64,000 nt of DNA from Streptococcus sanguinis SK49. Lineage in GTDB: Bacteria > Bacillota > Bacilli > Lactobacillales > Streptococcaceae. The stretch is from assembly GCF_000212815.1 (NCBI RefSeq), contig NZ_GL890986.1:1-64000 (forward strand). The letters run 5' to 3'. Made by a program: the position numbers and the translations under genes. Positions 10,354 to 20,055 of the stretch are shown here, in pieces. Within the stretch, counting starts at the first letter, position 1; each line of letters begins with the position of its first letter. The notes beneath the pieces were generated by a model that was given only the letters and a program-made list of their open reading frames with translations, ran no database searches and had not been told where the DNA came from.

Positions 10354-10989
10354 ATGAAATTATACTTTGTCCGACACGGAAGAACGGAATGGAATCAGGA
10401 AGGCCGCTTTCAGGGAGCCAGCGGTGATTCGCCACTGCTGCCAACCGCCGTTGAAGAACTGCAAACCTTAGGAAAACATCTGGCTCAGACACAATTTGAC
10501 AAGATTTACAGCAGCGATCTCCCACGCGCCATTCGCTCTGCTGAGATTATCCAAGAAGAAAGCCAGTTTCCGACTGAAATCGTATCAGTACCTGAACTGC
10601 GAGAATGGCAGTTGGGAAAACTGGAAGGCGCAAAAATCTCTACCATAGAAGCCATCTATCCGCACCAGATGACTGCCTTCCGCCACAACCTTTCGCAATT
10701 TAATCATACGTTTTTTGACGCTGAGTCGGTTTACCATACGACTCACCGGACCATTTCCTTTATCAAGACCTTAAAGGACAAGGACTATGAGCAAGTGCTC
10801 ATTGTCGGGCACGGAGCTAACTTAACCGCCAGCATTAGAACCATGCTGGGCTATGACACACCTCTCCTGCGCAAGAATGGCGGTCTGACCAATGCCAGTA
10901 TCACCATTCTTGAAACAGAAGACTTTGAGAATTTTGAGCTGATCACTTGGAATAATACGGATTACTTACTTGAAAAGGCAGAAAATTAA
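10354..10989 (+). CDS. Histidine phosphatase (phosphoglycerate mutase-like) family protein
   Basis: A 211-residue branch-1 histidine phosphatase. The phosphorylated His is in FVRHGRTEWN (residues 5-14), the companion residues in SSDLPRA, and the second His in VGHGAN near residue 150. The family includes broad phosphatases and cofactor-dependent mutases. The short length and divergent middle argue against the glycolytic enzyme, and the substrate is not evident. It lies 62 bp after ybaK and probably closes the same transcript, followed by a weak terminator. Confidence 0.88.
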   Translation: MKLYFVRHGRTEWNQEGRFQGASGDSPLLPTAVEELQTLGKHLAQTQFDKIYSSDLPRAIRSAEIIQEESQFPTEIVSVPELREWQLGKLEGAKISTIEAIYPHQMTAFRHNLSQFNHTFFDAESVYHTTHRTISFIKTLKDKDYEQVLIVGHGANLTASIRTMLGYDTPLLRKNGGLTNASITILETEDFENFELITWNNTDYLLEKAEN

Positions 10990-11011
10990 GGCTGGATTTC
11001 TAGCTTTTTTT
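10988..11011 (+). terminator. Weak terminator after the histidine phosphatase gene
   Basis: A short stem (AAGGCT with AGCTTT, including G-U) is followed by seven T. It overlaps the stop codon. Confidence 0.45.
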
Positions 11012-11053
11012 CTTACTTTATAGCCAAATATAGATGAATTTCCCTATCTTTTG

Positions 11054-11062
11054 TGATAAAAT
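11054..11062 (+). promoter_or_regulatory. Extended -10 promoter of lysS
   Basis: TGATAAAAT, 27 nt before the start codon. The same string recurs upstream of zwf and ccpA. Confidence 0.55.
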
Positions 11063-11068
11063 AGGTAG

Positions 11069-12580
<1,512 letters not shown>

Positions 12581-12610
12581 TCTGTATTTTATACGATCTT
12601 AAGAAAACAG

Positions 12611-12639
12611 ATCCTGCTGGAATTCCAGCAGGATTTTTT
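12611..12639 (+). terminator. lysS terminator
   Basis: A perfect 10-bp stem (ATCCTGCTGG) with an AATT loop and a T run. Confidence 0.92.
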
Positions 12640-12646
12640 ACATCAT

Positions 12647-12672
12647 AAAAAAGTCTGGTTCCCCAGACTTTT
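12647..12672 (-). terminator. Terminator of the MacAB-like operon
   Basis: On the minus strand AAAAGTCTGG pairs with CCAGACTTTT around a GGAA loop, followed by T. It starts 8 bp after the permease stop and faces the lysS terminator. Confidence 0.88.
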
Positions 12673-12679
12673 GACTATA

Positions 12680-13948
12680 TTATTCATATCTCAGTGCTTC
12701 GATTGGATCCAGTTTAGAGGCCTTGTTGGCCGGCAGGATACCGAAGAGAACACCGATGGTTGCTGAGAAGAGAAGGCTGACGATGCTGACTGGTAGAGAT
12801 ACCGTTACTGGTGTTCCTTCCAGCATTTGACTCATGGCCGAGCCTAGTACAGACGCAAGTCCTGCAGCTAGAAGCAGTCCAATCAAACCACCAATCAGTG
12901 TCAAAATCATAGACTCAATCAGAAATTGCATCAGTATATTGCCACGCGTTGCTCCCAGAGCCTTCCGCAGACCGATTTCCCGAGTCCGCTCAGTGACCGA
13001 TACCAGCATGATATTCATAACGCCGATACCTCCAACAAAGAGAGAGATTCCGGCGATGGCTCCGATAACACCCGTCATTGCACCATAAATATTTTGCACT
13101 TCCTGATAGAGGGCACTATCATCTGTCACTTGATATTCTCCCTGTTGGAGACCAGCAATTTCTGTTAATTTCTTGGCAACCTTAGGACCAAGTTCTGGAA
13201 CCAAGCTGGTATCATTCACTCGAAGAACAATCTCTGAAATCTCATCTACTCCAAAGTTGGCAGCTATGAGAGTATTGGTCGTAATGGCATTGCCACCATA
13301 GACCTGCATGGAACCAGATGCAGCAGCAGTTTCAGGATCTCTATAAACCCCAATCACCCGATAGTTACTGGCACCCACTGTCACAATTTTATTGATTGCC
13401 TCTTCAGCGGAAGAAAAGAGGGTCGCAGCCAGATCTTCGTCCAGCAGCACAACACTAGCAAAGCCCTGATAGTCTTGCTGCCTCAAAGCACGACCAGCAA
13501 TGATTATGTATTTTTTCACTTGAATATAGGTCATGTTTGCGCCGACAAAGTTGACGCGCTCAGCCTGCTTATTTTCATAGCTAAAGGTTTCCATAGCAGA
13601 GTTGGTCACATAATAACCATCCACTCCCTTGATATGGGTCAATTCCTTAACCCATGCTTCCTGGACCTTGGGTGGTTCCACCACTTCTTCACTTTCATCT
13701 TCCACATTTACAGAATAGAGATCAGCCGTCTGTGTGTAGGAGCCGTCCTTGCTCTTTTTAGGAGAAAAGACAAGGCGCATGTTTTTCTGACTTTTAGTAA
13801 AACTCTCATTGACCCGCCGGGTAATAGAATCTCCTAAGGCCATGATAACCACAACCGAAGCCACTCCGATAATAATCCCAATCATGGTCAGGAAAGACCG
13901 CATCTTATGTCCAAGAATGGAGCTAATGGCAAATTTCCAGTTTTGCAT
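12680..13948 (-). CDS. MacB-like ABC transporter permease (FtsX fold)
   Basis: The 422-residue permease has the MacB layout. One membrane segment lies at about 18-40 (GIIIGVASVVVIMALG), a large extracellular MacB-core domain follows (about 45-275), and three segments lie near the C-terminus. The coupling region TERTREIGLRKALGATR is conserved in FtsX/MacB proteins. It works as a dimer with the ATPase and membrane-fusion protein next to it. The same three genes beside gor occur in the pneumococcus (Spr0693-0695), where they act in antimicrobial peptide resistance. Substrate export here is inference. Its start overlaps the ATPase stop by 1 nt (TAATG). Confidence 0.93.
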   Translation of the reverse strand: MQNWKFAISSILGHKMRSFLTMIGIIIGVASVVVIMALGDSITRRVNESFTKSQKNMRLVFSPKKSKDGSYTQTADLYSVNVEDESEEVVEPPKVQEAWVKELTHIKGVDGYYVTNSAMETFSYENKQAERVNFVGANMTYIQVKKYIIIAGRALRQQDYQGFASVVLLDEDLAATLFSSAEEAINKIVTVGASNYRVIGVYRDPETAAASGSMQVYGGNAITTNTLIAANFGVDEISEIVLRVNDTSLVPELGPKVAKKLTEIAGLQQGEYQVTDDSALYQEVQNIYGAMTGVIGAIAGISLFVGGIGVMNIMLVSVTERTREIGLRKALGATRGNILMQFLIESMILTLIGGLIGLLLAAGLASVLGSAMSQMLEGTPVTVSLPVSIVSLLFSATIGVLFGILPANKASKLDPIEALRYE

Positions 13949-14646
13949 TAGACTAGTCCTCCTTCCTTAGTGCTATCAGATGAGATGACACCGTCACGAA
14001 TGACAATCTGTCGTTTAGCATAGGCCGCAATCTCAGGCTCGTGAGTTACCATGATAATGGTTTTCCCTTCTCGATTGAGCTCAGTTAAGAGCTCCATAAT
14101 CTGCTCACCAGTCTTGGTATCCAAGGCCCCCGTCGGTTCGTCAGCCAGAATCAGAGAGGGATTATTGACCAAAGCACGCGCAATGGCTACCCGCTGCTTC
14201 TGTCCTCCGGAAAGCTCTGAAGGCAGATGATGCATCCGCGTGTCCAACTCCACCTTGGTCAAAAACTGCTCGGCCAAGGACTTACGTTTAGATAGACCGA
14301 CTCCTGCATAGATTAAGGGCAGTTCCACATTTTGCAAGGCATTGAGCTTAGACAAGAGAAAGAACTGCTGAAAGACAAAGCCGATTTGCTTATTTCGAAC
14401 CTTGGCCAGCTTCTTATCACCTAGCTTAGCTACTTCTTCGCTTCCCAGATGGTATTCACCAGTGGTCGGACGATCCAGCATACCAATGATATTCATCAGT
14501 GTAGACTTACCAGATCCAGACGGTCCCATGATGGCAACAAACTCGCCCTCTTCAACCTCCAGACTGATGTCTTTTAATACCTGCAGTTTCTGGTCTCCAT
14601 TGCGATAGCTCTTATTAATATTTTTTAACTCAATTAGCTTCTTCAT
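13948..14646 (-). CDS. MacB-like ABC transporter ATP-binding protein
   Basis: A 232-residue ATPase of the LolD/MacB class. Walker A is GPSGSGKST (about 40-48), the Q-loop is FVFQQF, the signature is LSGGQKQRVAIARAL and Walker B is ILADEPTGALD. The H-loop is VTHEPE. It powers the adjacent permease. It overlaps the membrane-fusion gene by 17 nt upstream and the permease by 1 nt downstream, so all three are one translationally coupled unit. Confidence 0.96.
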   Translation of the reverse strand: MKKLIELKNINKSYRNGDQKLQVLKDISLEVEEGEFVAIMGPSGSGKSTLMNIIGMLDRPTTGEYHLGSEEVAKLGDKKLAKVRNKQIGFVFQQFFLLSKLNALQNVELPLIYAGVGLSKRKSLAEQFLTKVELDTRMHHLPSELSGGQKQRVAIARALVNNPSLILADEPTGALDTKTGEQIMELLTELNREGKTIIMVTHEPEIAAYAKRQIVIRDGVISSDSTKEGGLV

Positions 14647-15793
14647 AAGATTTCACCTCTTGACCGTCTTTCAAGCTATCTGTCGGATTGATGATAACTT
14701 TACTATCCTTTGTCAAACCAGATGAGATTTCTTGATTTTCAGCATCAGCATTTCCGAGCGTTACTTCTGTCTTCTTGGCAACTCCTTTTTCCAGGACCCA
14801 AACATAGTTCTTGTCTCCGTCCATTACCACACTGCTCACTGGCACAATGAGTCCCTGAGTATTGTTTTTAACTTCGATATTGACAGAGAAGCCTTGCTTG
14901 AGCTCACCAATCTCACTTGTAATGTCAATTGTAAATGGATATTTAGAACCTGAAGCTGTTCCGCTGCCACCTGTTCCAGATGGCTGAGCTGCTGCTTGCT
15001 GGCCGTCTTTCGGATAGTTGGAAATGTAGCTGATTTTACCAGTCCATTTCTTGTCTGGGTAAACCTTTGATGTAATGGTCACTTCTTGGCCGACAGACAA
15101 GTTAGCCAAATTGTATTCGGATAATTCACCCTTAATCTGCAGATTCCCATTGCTGACGATGTGAACCAATGTTTGAGTGGCACCAGTTGTTGATTTTGAA
15201 ACATCACGGTTGACTTCCACGACCGTACCATCTGCAGTGCTGGTCACTGTTAAGGCATTGAGAGTAGCTTGTGCTTTGTTCATATTATCCACTGCATCAG
15301 CTCGAGCATCGCGCAGGTCAGCTGCCTGAGACTCCACAGAACGCTGAGCCTGAGCTTCAGACGCCCCATCAGCTTCTTCGTCGCCGGTAGTATTTACAGT
15401 CACACCATTGGTTTGCAAGTCATGCAATTGACGATCGGCTTTGCTAACCGCCCGAGCAGCCGCATCATAAGCAGCCTGAGCCTCTGCACTTTTATAAGTG
15501 ACCAACGCTTGACCGGCAGTCACTTGGTCACCAACATTGACCAGTACATTTTCCAAGTCACCTTTGGTGCTGTCATAGTAGATGTACTGCTCGTTGCTGG
15601 CTGTAACATTGCCTGTCAGTAAGACTGAAGAAGCCACTGAGCCTTCCTTGGCTTTCTGAACCAGCGGAGTCGTATCGACCGGTGCCTCAGAAGGATTCCC
15701 TCCATTTAAAAACATGAAGAGAATTGCTCCTGCAACAACTGCAATCGTAGCTCCAATAATGCTAAATAATTGCCATTTCTTTAACTTTTTCAT
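14630..15793 (-). CDS. MacA-like membrane-fusion protein (RND/HlyD family adaptor)
   Basis: The 387-residue adaptor has an N-terminal membrane anchor (about 9-29), a biotinyl-lipoyl-like half ([18 protein letters not shown]), a coiled-coil hairpin of about 100-165, then beta-barrel and membrane-proximal domains. A Gly/Ser/Gln-rich loop (about 265-285) is low complexity. In a monoderm cell the adaptor probably forms a sheath over the permease through the wall, as proposed for the pneumococcal homologue. GGAGGAAAAGAG precedes the ATG, and TGATATAAT lies about 40 bp upstream. Confidence 0.92.
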   Translation of the reverse strand: MKKLKKWQLFSIIGATIAVVAGAILFMFLNGGNPSEAPVDTTPLVQKAKEGSVASSVLLTGNVTASNEQYIYYDSTKGDLENVLVNVGDQVTAGQALVTYKSAEAQAAYDAAARAVSKADRQLHDLQTNGVTVNTTGDEEADGASEAQAQRSVESQAADLRDARADAVDNMNKAQATLNALTVTSTADGTVVEVNRDVSKSTTGATQTLVHIVSNGNLQIKGELSEYNLANLSVGQEVTITSKVYPDKKWTGKISYISNYPKDGQQAAAQPSGTGGSGTASGSKYPFTIDITSEIGELKQGFSVNIEVKNNTQGLIVPVSSVVMDGDKNYVWVLEKGVAKKTEVTLGNADAENQEISSGLTKDSKVIINPTDSLKDGQEVKSYEEAN

Positions 15794-15834
15794 CTCTTTT
15801 CCTCCTCTTGATGAAAACGATTTTCTTTTGTTAT

Positions 15835-15843
15835 ATTATATCA
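15835..15843 (-). promoter_or_regulatory. Extended -10 promoter of the MacAB-like operon
   Basis: TGATATAAT on the minus strand. In the leader, 15812-15825 reads TGAAAACGATTTTC on the plus strand, which loosely resembles a cre site. Confidence 0.5.
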
Positions 15844-16002
15844 CAAGGCTATCATAATTCTTCTAAAAAAATTTACAGTTTTTCACAAATGGTTGCTATT
15901 TTATCTCAGATAGTCACTCCACTCAAATCCGTAGCAGATTTTTGCATTCACCTGCTAAAAAAGGTACAATTACCTCATATAATAGAAGGAGATTCTAACA
16001 AA

Positions 16003-17352
16003 ATGAAAGAATTTGATATGATTGCTATTGGCGGTGGCAGCGGGGGGATTGCTACCATGAATCGGGCCGGCGAATACGGTGCCAAGGTTGCCGTTATTGA
16101 AGAAAAGAAACTAGGTGGCACCTGTGTCAATGTCGGCTGTGTCCCAAAGAAGATTATGTGGTACGGAGCCCAAATAGCTGAAGCTATCCAGCATTATGGA
16201 CCAGACTACGGCTTTACCTCTGATAACCAAGCTTTTGATTTTGCTACCCTTCGGAAAAATCGCGAAGCTTATATTGACCGAGCACGTTCGTCCTATGACG
16301 GTAGCTTCAAGCGGAATGGTGTCGAACTGATCGAAGGACGTGCCCGTTTTGTGGATGCAAACACTGTCCAAGTCAACGGCGAGCTTATTCGCGCCAAGCA
16401 TATCGTTATCGCGACGGGTGCTCATGCTGCTATTCCAAATATCCCTGGCGCAGGCTACGGCGAGAATTCCGACGATGTCTTTGCTTGGGAAGAGTTACCT
16501 GAATCTGTAGCCATTGTCGGAGCAGGCTATATAGCAGTTGAGCTAGCTGGCGTGCTCCATGCTCTAGGAGTTAAAACAGATCTTTTTGTTCGTAAGGATC
16601 GACCACTGCGCAACTTTGACAGCTATCTGATTGACGGCCTGCTCCAAGAAATGGAGAACTCTGGACTCCAGCTTCATACCCATAAGATTCCGCAAAAGCT
16701 GGAAAAACTGCCTGATGGTCAGCTCAAGCTCTATTTTGAAGACGGCAGCAGCCACACAGCCCAGCATGTTATCTGGGCCATCGGGCGTAAGCCAAATGTT
16801 CAAGACCTCAATCTGGAAGCAGCTGGCGTCACTCTCAATGAACGTGGCTTCATCGCTGTAGATGAGTATCAAAACACTGTGGTTCCTGGCATCTATGCTC
16901 TAGGCGATGTAACAGGTGAAAAAGAATTAACTCCTGTTGCTATCAAGGCTGGACGGACCCTGTCTGAGCGTCTTTTCAATGGTAAAACAAATGCTAAAAT
17001 GGACTACTCAACTATTCCAACTGTTGTCTTCTCCCATCCTGCTATTGGGACAGTCGGCCTGAATGAGGTAGAGGCTATCAAGACTTACGGAGCAGAAAAT
17101 ATTCACGTTTACACATCTAGCTTCACATCCATGTATTCAGCTGTCACCCAGCATCGCCAACAGGCCAAGTTCAAGCTCATCACTGCCGGTGAGGATGAAA
17201 AGGTCGTTGGCCTGCACGGTATTGGCTACGGAGTAGACGAGATGATTCAAGGTTTCGCTGTTGCTATCAAGATGGGCGCTACCAAGGCTGACTTTGATGC
17301 TACAGTTGCTATTCACCCGACAGGTTCCGAAGAATTCGTGACCATGCGATAA
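16003..17352 (+). CDS. gor: Glutathione-disulfide reductase
   Basis: A 449-residue flavoprotein that reduces glutathione disulfide with NADPH. The FAD site [13 protein letters not shown] is at the N-terminus. The redox-active disulfide is [13 protein letters not shown] (about 38-50). The NADPH fold [11 protein letters not shown] is followed by VRKDRPLR, whose arginines fit NADPH choice. HPTGSEE near the end holds the catalytic His. I start at the ATG at 16003, with AAGGAG 12 nt upstream and TATAAT (15978-15983) just before. The open frame extends further upstream, but that part lacks any conserved sequence. It is divergent from the MacAB-like operon, as in pneumococci. Confidence 0.96.
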   Translation: MKEFDMIAIGGGSGGIATMNRAGEYGAKVAVIEEKKLGGTCVNVGCVPKKIMWYGAQIAEAIQHYGPDYGFTSDNQAFDFATLRKNREAYIDRARSSYDGSFKRNGVELIEGRARFVDANTVQVNGELIRAKHIVIATGAHAAIPNIPGAGYGENSDDVFAWEELPESVAIVGAGYIAVELAGVLHALGVKTDLFVRKDRPLRNFDSYLIDGLLQEMENSGLQLHTHKIPQKLEKLPDGQLKLYFEDGSSHTAQHVIWAIGRKPNVQDLNLEAAGVTLNERGFIAVDEYQNTVVPGIYALGDVTGEKELTPVAIKAGRTLSERLFNGKTNAKMDYSTIPTVVFSHPAIGTVGLNEVEAIKTYGAENIHVYTSSFTSMYSAVTQHRQQAKFKLITAGEDEKVVGLHGIGYGVDEMIQGFAVAIKMGATKADFDATVAIHPTGSEEFVTMR

Positions 17353-17366
17353 AAATTCAAAATCAG

Positions 17367-17394
17367 AAGAGGTTTGGTATTCCATCCTCTTTTT
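17367..17394 (+). terminator. gor terminator
   Basis: AAGAGG pairs with CCTCTT, an inner TGG/CCA stem stacks on it, and T5 follows. Confidence 0.75.
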
Positions 17395-17462
17395 GACTTC
17401 TGCTACCATTTTATAATAAAGATGTTGATCGTTCCATAACCTAATCTTTCATTTTACAGACG

Positions 17463-17484
17463 AATCTTACATTTTTGTAAGATT
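17463..17484. repeat. Perfect inverted repeat, possible operator
   Basis: AATCTTACA-TTTT-TGTAAGATT is a perfect 9-bp dyad in an intergenic region. It has no T tail, so it is not a standard terminator. No known regulator is assigned. Confidence 0.6.
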
Positions 17485-17544
17485 GTAATTAAAGCTATTT
17501 CAGCTTCATTTGACACTCCTTTGAAATATCCATAAAGAAATTCC

Positions 17545-17622
17545 AAAGATTATAAAAAGCGATCTTTTTATTAGTTATTATATGCGACAAGGAGCCTGAA
17601 ATGAAATCTCAGACTCCTTTTT
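17545..17622 (+). ncRNA. Candidate small RNA
   Basis: TTGACA (17510-17515), a 17-bp spacer and TAAAGA (17533-17538) precede about 45 nt of non-coding sequence. A hairpin (AAGGAG with CTCCTT plus CTGA with TCAG, 17589-17619) and a T5 run end the unit. No plus-strand gene lies within it, apart from a possible 10-codon ORF inside the hairpin. Expression is unproven. Confidence 0.25.
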
Positions 17623-17624
17623 CT

Positions 17625-18357
17625 TTATGGTAAAATAGCTACAGCCCTAACTGGTGAACCGCTGGCTTGATGCCAGTTGGGGAAGCTAATTGAGATGAGA
17701 GCACCTTTAGCCGGCAGCTGATCCAGATTGGTCATAACTTCTAGCTGATAAATGTCCTGCTCCAAAAGATAGTATTCATTGAGCAGCCCATGCTCCGCTG
17801 TAGGAATACCCGCATCTGTATCAAAAGTTTCGTGACCTACCGCCTTGACACCACGCTCATGGATAAGGAACTCTAGAGCATCCCGTCCCCACCCAGGAGT
17901 ATGCTGAATCTTCTGATCATCCAGATTGCGCATAGCTGATTGACTTGGCCAACGCTTGGACCAGTCTGATCGAAAGGCAACAAAACGTCCCTGGCTCAAT
18001 CTGTCCGTGCTCCGCTTCAAAATCTAAAATATCCTGCTTGCCTAGTATAAAGTCTGGATTCTCTGTTACTTCCTTAGACTTATCAATAACCACCACAGGC
18101 AGGAAAAGATCTTTTAGCTCAATCTCTCCCAACCAACGACCACCCTCCACAAAGTGAATCGGAGCATCAATATGAGTCCCGTATTGGCCAACTACAGAAA
18201 ATTGCTGAACATGAAAACCGTCTTTCAAAGTGAAAATATCCTTCTTCTCCAAGGCAGGCAGAGCTGGAAAATGCGGACTGTCTTCCCTAATCTGATGGGA
18301 CAAATTAACCCATTTTTTCTCCTGTAGTTCCTGATAAATTTTTAATAAATCTGTCAT
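17625..18357 (-). pseudogene. Cyclase-family (kynurenine formamidase-like) hydrolase, frameshifted
   Basis: Two overlapping minus-strand frames together give one cyclase-family protein of about 240 residues. The first part (MTDLLKIYQELQ, GQYGTHIDAPIHF with the metal-binding His-Asp-His motif) runs to GQIEPG. The continuation RFVAFRSDWSKRW is in the next frame. The switch fits one extra base in the GGG run at 17989-17991 (CCC on the plus strand). GWGRDALEFL and GHETFDTDAG in the second part are typical of the family, whose members hydrolyse cyclic amides or lactones. The start at 18357 has AGAAGG 4 nt upstream. It may be a true inactivation, a phase-variable tract or a sequencing error. Confidence 0.85.
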
Positions 18358-18446
18358 AGCCTTCTCCAATCTAGTCAGTCTTGCTTTAGGAAGATGTTGA
18401 TTACGCACCCACACCTCTAGCAAAAACTCTTATTTACTTTTGCATT

Positions 18447-18475
18447 ATTATATCAATCAAAGTGTGCTGCTGCAA
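18447..18475 (-). promoter_or_regulatory. Promoter of the cyclase-family gene
   Basis: TTGCAG, a 17-bp spacer and TATAAT on the minus strand, about 90 bp before the start. The promoter looks intact even though the gene is broken. Confidence 0.65.
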
Positions 18476-18617
18476 TTCTTTATAGCACTTTTAGATAATC
18501 CTTTTTTATTGATAAGAATATAGTTTGAAGCTATAGCTAATTTTTCTAATGAAGCCTATTCAAGCATTGAAAATTTTGATATGATAGTACAAAGCAATCC
18601 AGAAACGAGGAAAACTG

Positions 18618-18725
18618 ATGAGTAAAACAAAAAAACTTCTTGCAGCCTTGGGCATCCTTTTCTTTAACATTTTTGGTCTTATCGCCTTCATCGTCTTGCT
18701 CATCAGAAGCAAGAAACGAAAATAA
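18618..18725 (+). CDS. 35-residue single-pass membrane peptide
   Basis: The ORF starts at the ATG at 18618, with GAGGAAAA 3 nt upstream and an extended -10 TGATATGAT about 33 bp before. The product begins MSKTKKLLAALG, has one hydrophobic segment (about 8-28), and ends in the basic tail RSKKRK. This suggests a membrane peptide with a cytoplasmic or surface basic end. I do not recognise a family. Its stop codon lies in the first base pairs of the bioY duplication unit, so it may be read through into bioY. Alternative roles include a toxin-like peptide or an accessory subunit; neither is shown. Confidence 0.6.
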   Translation: MSKTKKLLAALGILFFNIFGLIAFIVLLIRSKKRK

Positions 18726-18765
18726 GAATCTGTCTGTATAATTGTCTCGTTCGATTAAGAAGGAC

Positions 18766-18827
18766 TTGACTTTTTTTTATTTAGTTTTTAAAATAGTTAC
18801 CATAAAATTAAAAAGAGGTTTACTATT
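18766..18827 (+). promoter_or_regulatory. bioY1 promoter with BirA-type operator
   Basis: TTGACT (18766-18771), a 17-bp spacer and TAAAAT (18789-18794). The dyad AATAGTTACC (18792-18801), 15 bp, GGTTTACTATT (18817-18827) resembles the biotin-repressor operator (TTGTAAACC-N14-16-GGTTTACAA). It covers the -10 and the ribosome-binding site, as a repressor site should. Confidence 0.7.
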
Positions 18828-18828
18828 T

Positions 18829-19374
18829 ATGAACAAGAACAAAGCTTTTCTTCTTGCCCTCCCAGCTATCGGAGCTGCTTTCCTAGCTGTCCTGTCCCAA
18901 TTTACTATTTCCATCGGCCCCATTCCCATCACACTGCAGACTTTTGTTATCGGTCTGATTGCGACGATTTTCAAACCTCGCGAAGCTGTTTTGTCAGTCT
19001 TTATTTATCTGCTGCTGGGAGCTATCGGTCTGCCGGTCTTTGCTGGAGGAAGCGGTGGTTTTCAGGCTCTCTTTGGCCCAAGCGCCGGCTATCTCTGGTT
19101 CTTCTTACCCTTTGCGCTTGTGACATCCAGTCTGACTCATAAGGACAGTCCTTTCTATATGATTTTTATAGCCAATGTATTGGGTGCCGCTCTCGTCTTT
19201 GTCGGTGGTATCTTAGGGCTGCAGTTCTTTGGAGGGCTTGATTTCTCTAAGTCAGTAGAGGTTGGCCTAACTCCTTTTATCCTGCCTGGATTGATAAAAA
19301 TTATTGCCATCACCATTATCAGCATCCCTATTTTTAAGAGTCTGAAGTTTCATCCCTACTTTTCAGAGAAATAA
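18829..19374 (+). CDS. bioY: Biotin ECF transporter substrate-binding subunit, copy 1
   Basis: A 181-residue integral membrane S component with six hydrophobic segments that binds biotin. It is powered by the shared EcfA/A'/T module encoded elsewhere. The family signature is visible in IGPIPITLQTF (about 29-39) and in GGSGGFQALFGPSAGYLW (about 73-90). I start at the ATG at 18829 (MNKNKAF), which matches the paired copy and has AGAGG 9 nt upstream. The listed frame extends further upstream, but only through the operator. Copy 1 has Ala where copy 2 has Asp in NVLG(A/D)ALVFVGG, a conserved-looking position. The two copies may therefore differ in activity. Confidence 0.9.
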   Translation: MNKNKAFLLALPAIGAAFLAVLSQFTISIGPIPITLQTFVIGLIATIFKPREAVLSVFIYLLLGAIGLPVFAGGSGGFQALFGPSAGYLWFFLPFALVTSSLTHKDSPFYMIFIANVLGAALVFVGGILGLQFFGGLDFSKSVEVGLTPFILPGLIKIIAITIISIPIFKSLKFHPYFSEK

Positions 19375-19414
19375 GAATCTGTCTGTATAATTGTCTCGTC
19401 CGATTAAGAAGGAC

Positions 19415-19475
19415 TTGACTTTTTTTATTTAGCTTTTAAAATAGTTACCATACAATATAAAAGAGGTTTACTATT
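19415..19475 (+). promoter_or_regulatory. bioY2 promoter with BirA-type operator
   Basis: TTGACT (19415-19420), a 16-bp spacer and TAAAAT (19437-19442). The operator dyad is repeated exactly as in copy 1: AATAGTTACC (19440-19449), 15 bp, GGTTTACTATT (19465-19475). Confidence 0.7.
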
Positions 19476-19476
19476 C

Positions 19477-20022
19477 ATGAACAAGAACAAAGCTTTTCTT
19501 CTTGCCCTCCCAGCGATCGGAGCTGCCTTCCTAGCTGTCCTGTCCCAATTAACTATTTCCATTGGTCCCGTTCCCATCACGCTGCAGACTTTTGCTGTCG
19601 GTTTGATTGCAACGATTTTCAAACCTCGCGAAGCTGTTTTATCAGTCTTTATTTATCTGCTGCTGGGAGCTATCGGCCTACCGGTCTTTGCTGGAGGAAG
19701 TGGTGGTTTCCAGGCTCTCTTTGGCCCTAGCGCCGGCTATCTCTGGTTCTACTTACTCTTTGCCTTTGTTACATCCTGTCTGACCCATAAGGACAGTCCT
19801 TTCTATATGGTTTTTATAGCCAATGTATTGGGTGATGCTCTCGTCTTTGTCGGTGGTATCCTAGGACTCCATTTCTTGGGAGGATTTGATTTCTCTAAGT
19901 CGGTCGCGATTGGTCTTACTCCTTTTATCCTGCCTGACTTGCTAAAAATGGTTGCCATCACCATCATCAGCATTCCTATTTTTAAGAGTTTGAAATTCCA
20001 TTCCTACTTTTCTGAGAAATAG
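19477..20022 (+). CDS. bioY: Biotin ECF transporter substrate-binding subunit, copy 2
   Basis: The second 181-residue BioY, about 89% identical to copy 1. Changes cluster in the C-terminal half: F92Y, P94L, S101C, A119D, Q132H, E143A, G154D and P175S, plus conservative hydrophobic swaps. The N-terminal biotin-family signature (GPVPITLQTF) is intact. It has its own promoter and operator, so both copies should respond to biotin through BirA. A shared terminator with the convergent ydbC gene follows directly. Retention of both copies suggests gene dosage or divergence in affinity; which one is not visible. Confidence 0.9.
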   Translation: MNKNKAFLLALPAIGAAFLAVLSQLTISIGPVPITLQTFAVGLIATIFKPREAVLSVFIYLLLGAIGLPVFAGGSGGFQALFGPSAGYLWFYLLFAFVTSCLTHKDSPFYMVFIANVLGDALVFVGGILGLHFLGGFDFSKSVAIGLTPFILPDLLKMVAITIISIPIFKSLKFHSYFSEK

Positions 20023-20023
20023 A

Positions 20024-20055
20024 AAAAACTGATAGAACTTTCTCTATCAGTTTTT
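20024..20055. terminator. Bidirectional terminator between bioY2 and ydbC
   Basis: A 13-bp perfect stem, AAAAACTGATAGA with TCTATCAGTTTTT. The ydbC stop codon is inside the stem. Confidence 0.9.

Larger units (their letters stand above)
18721..20018 (+). repeat. Tandem duplication of bioY with its control region (two units of about 648 bp)
   Basis: Unit 1 begins at 18721 and unit 2 at about 19370. Each holds the same roughly 100-bp control region (TTGACT promoter, operator, AGAGG) and one 546-bp gene. Start codons lie 648 bp apart. The only length difference is one T in the poly-T spacer of the promoter. The proteins differ at about 20 of 181 positions, so the duplication is not recent. Confidence 0.9.

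Noticed and set aside
15808..16002. N-terminal extension of gor
   Set aside because: The 65 extra codons cross the promoter and have no conserved residues; AAGGAG marks the ATG at 16003.
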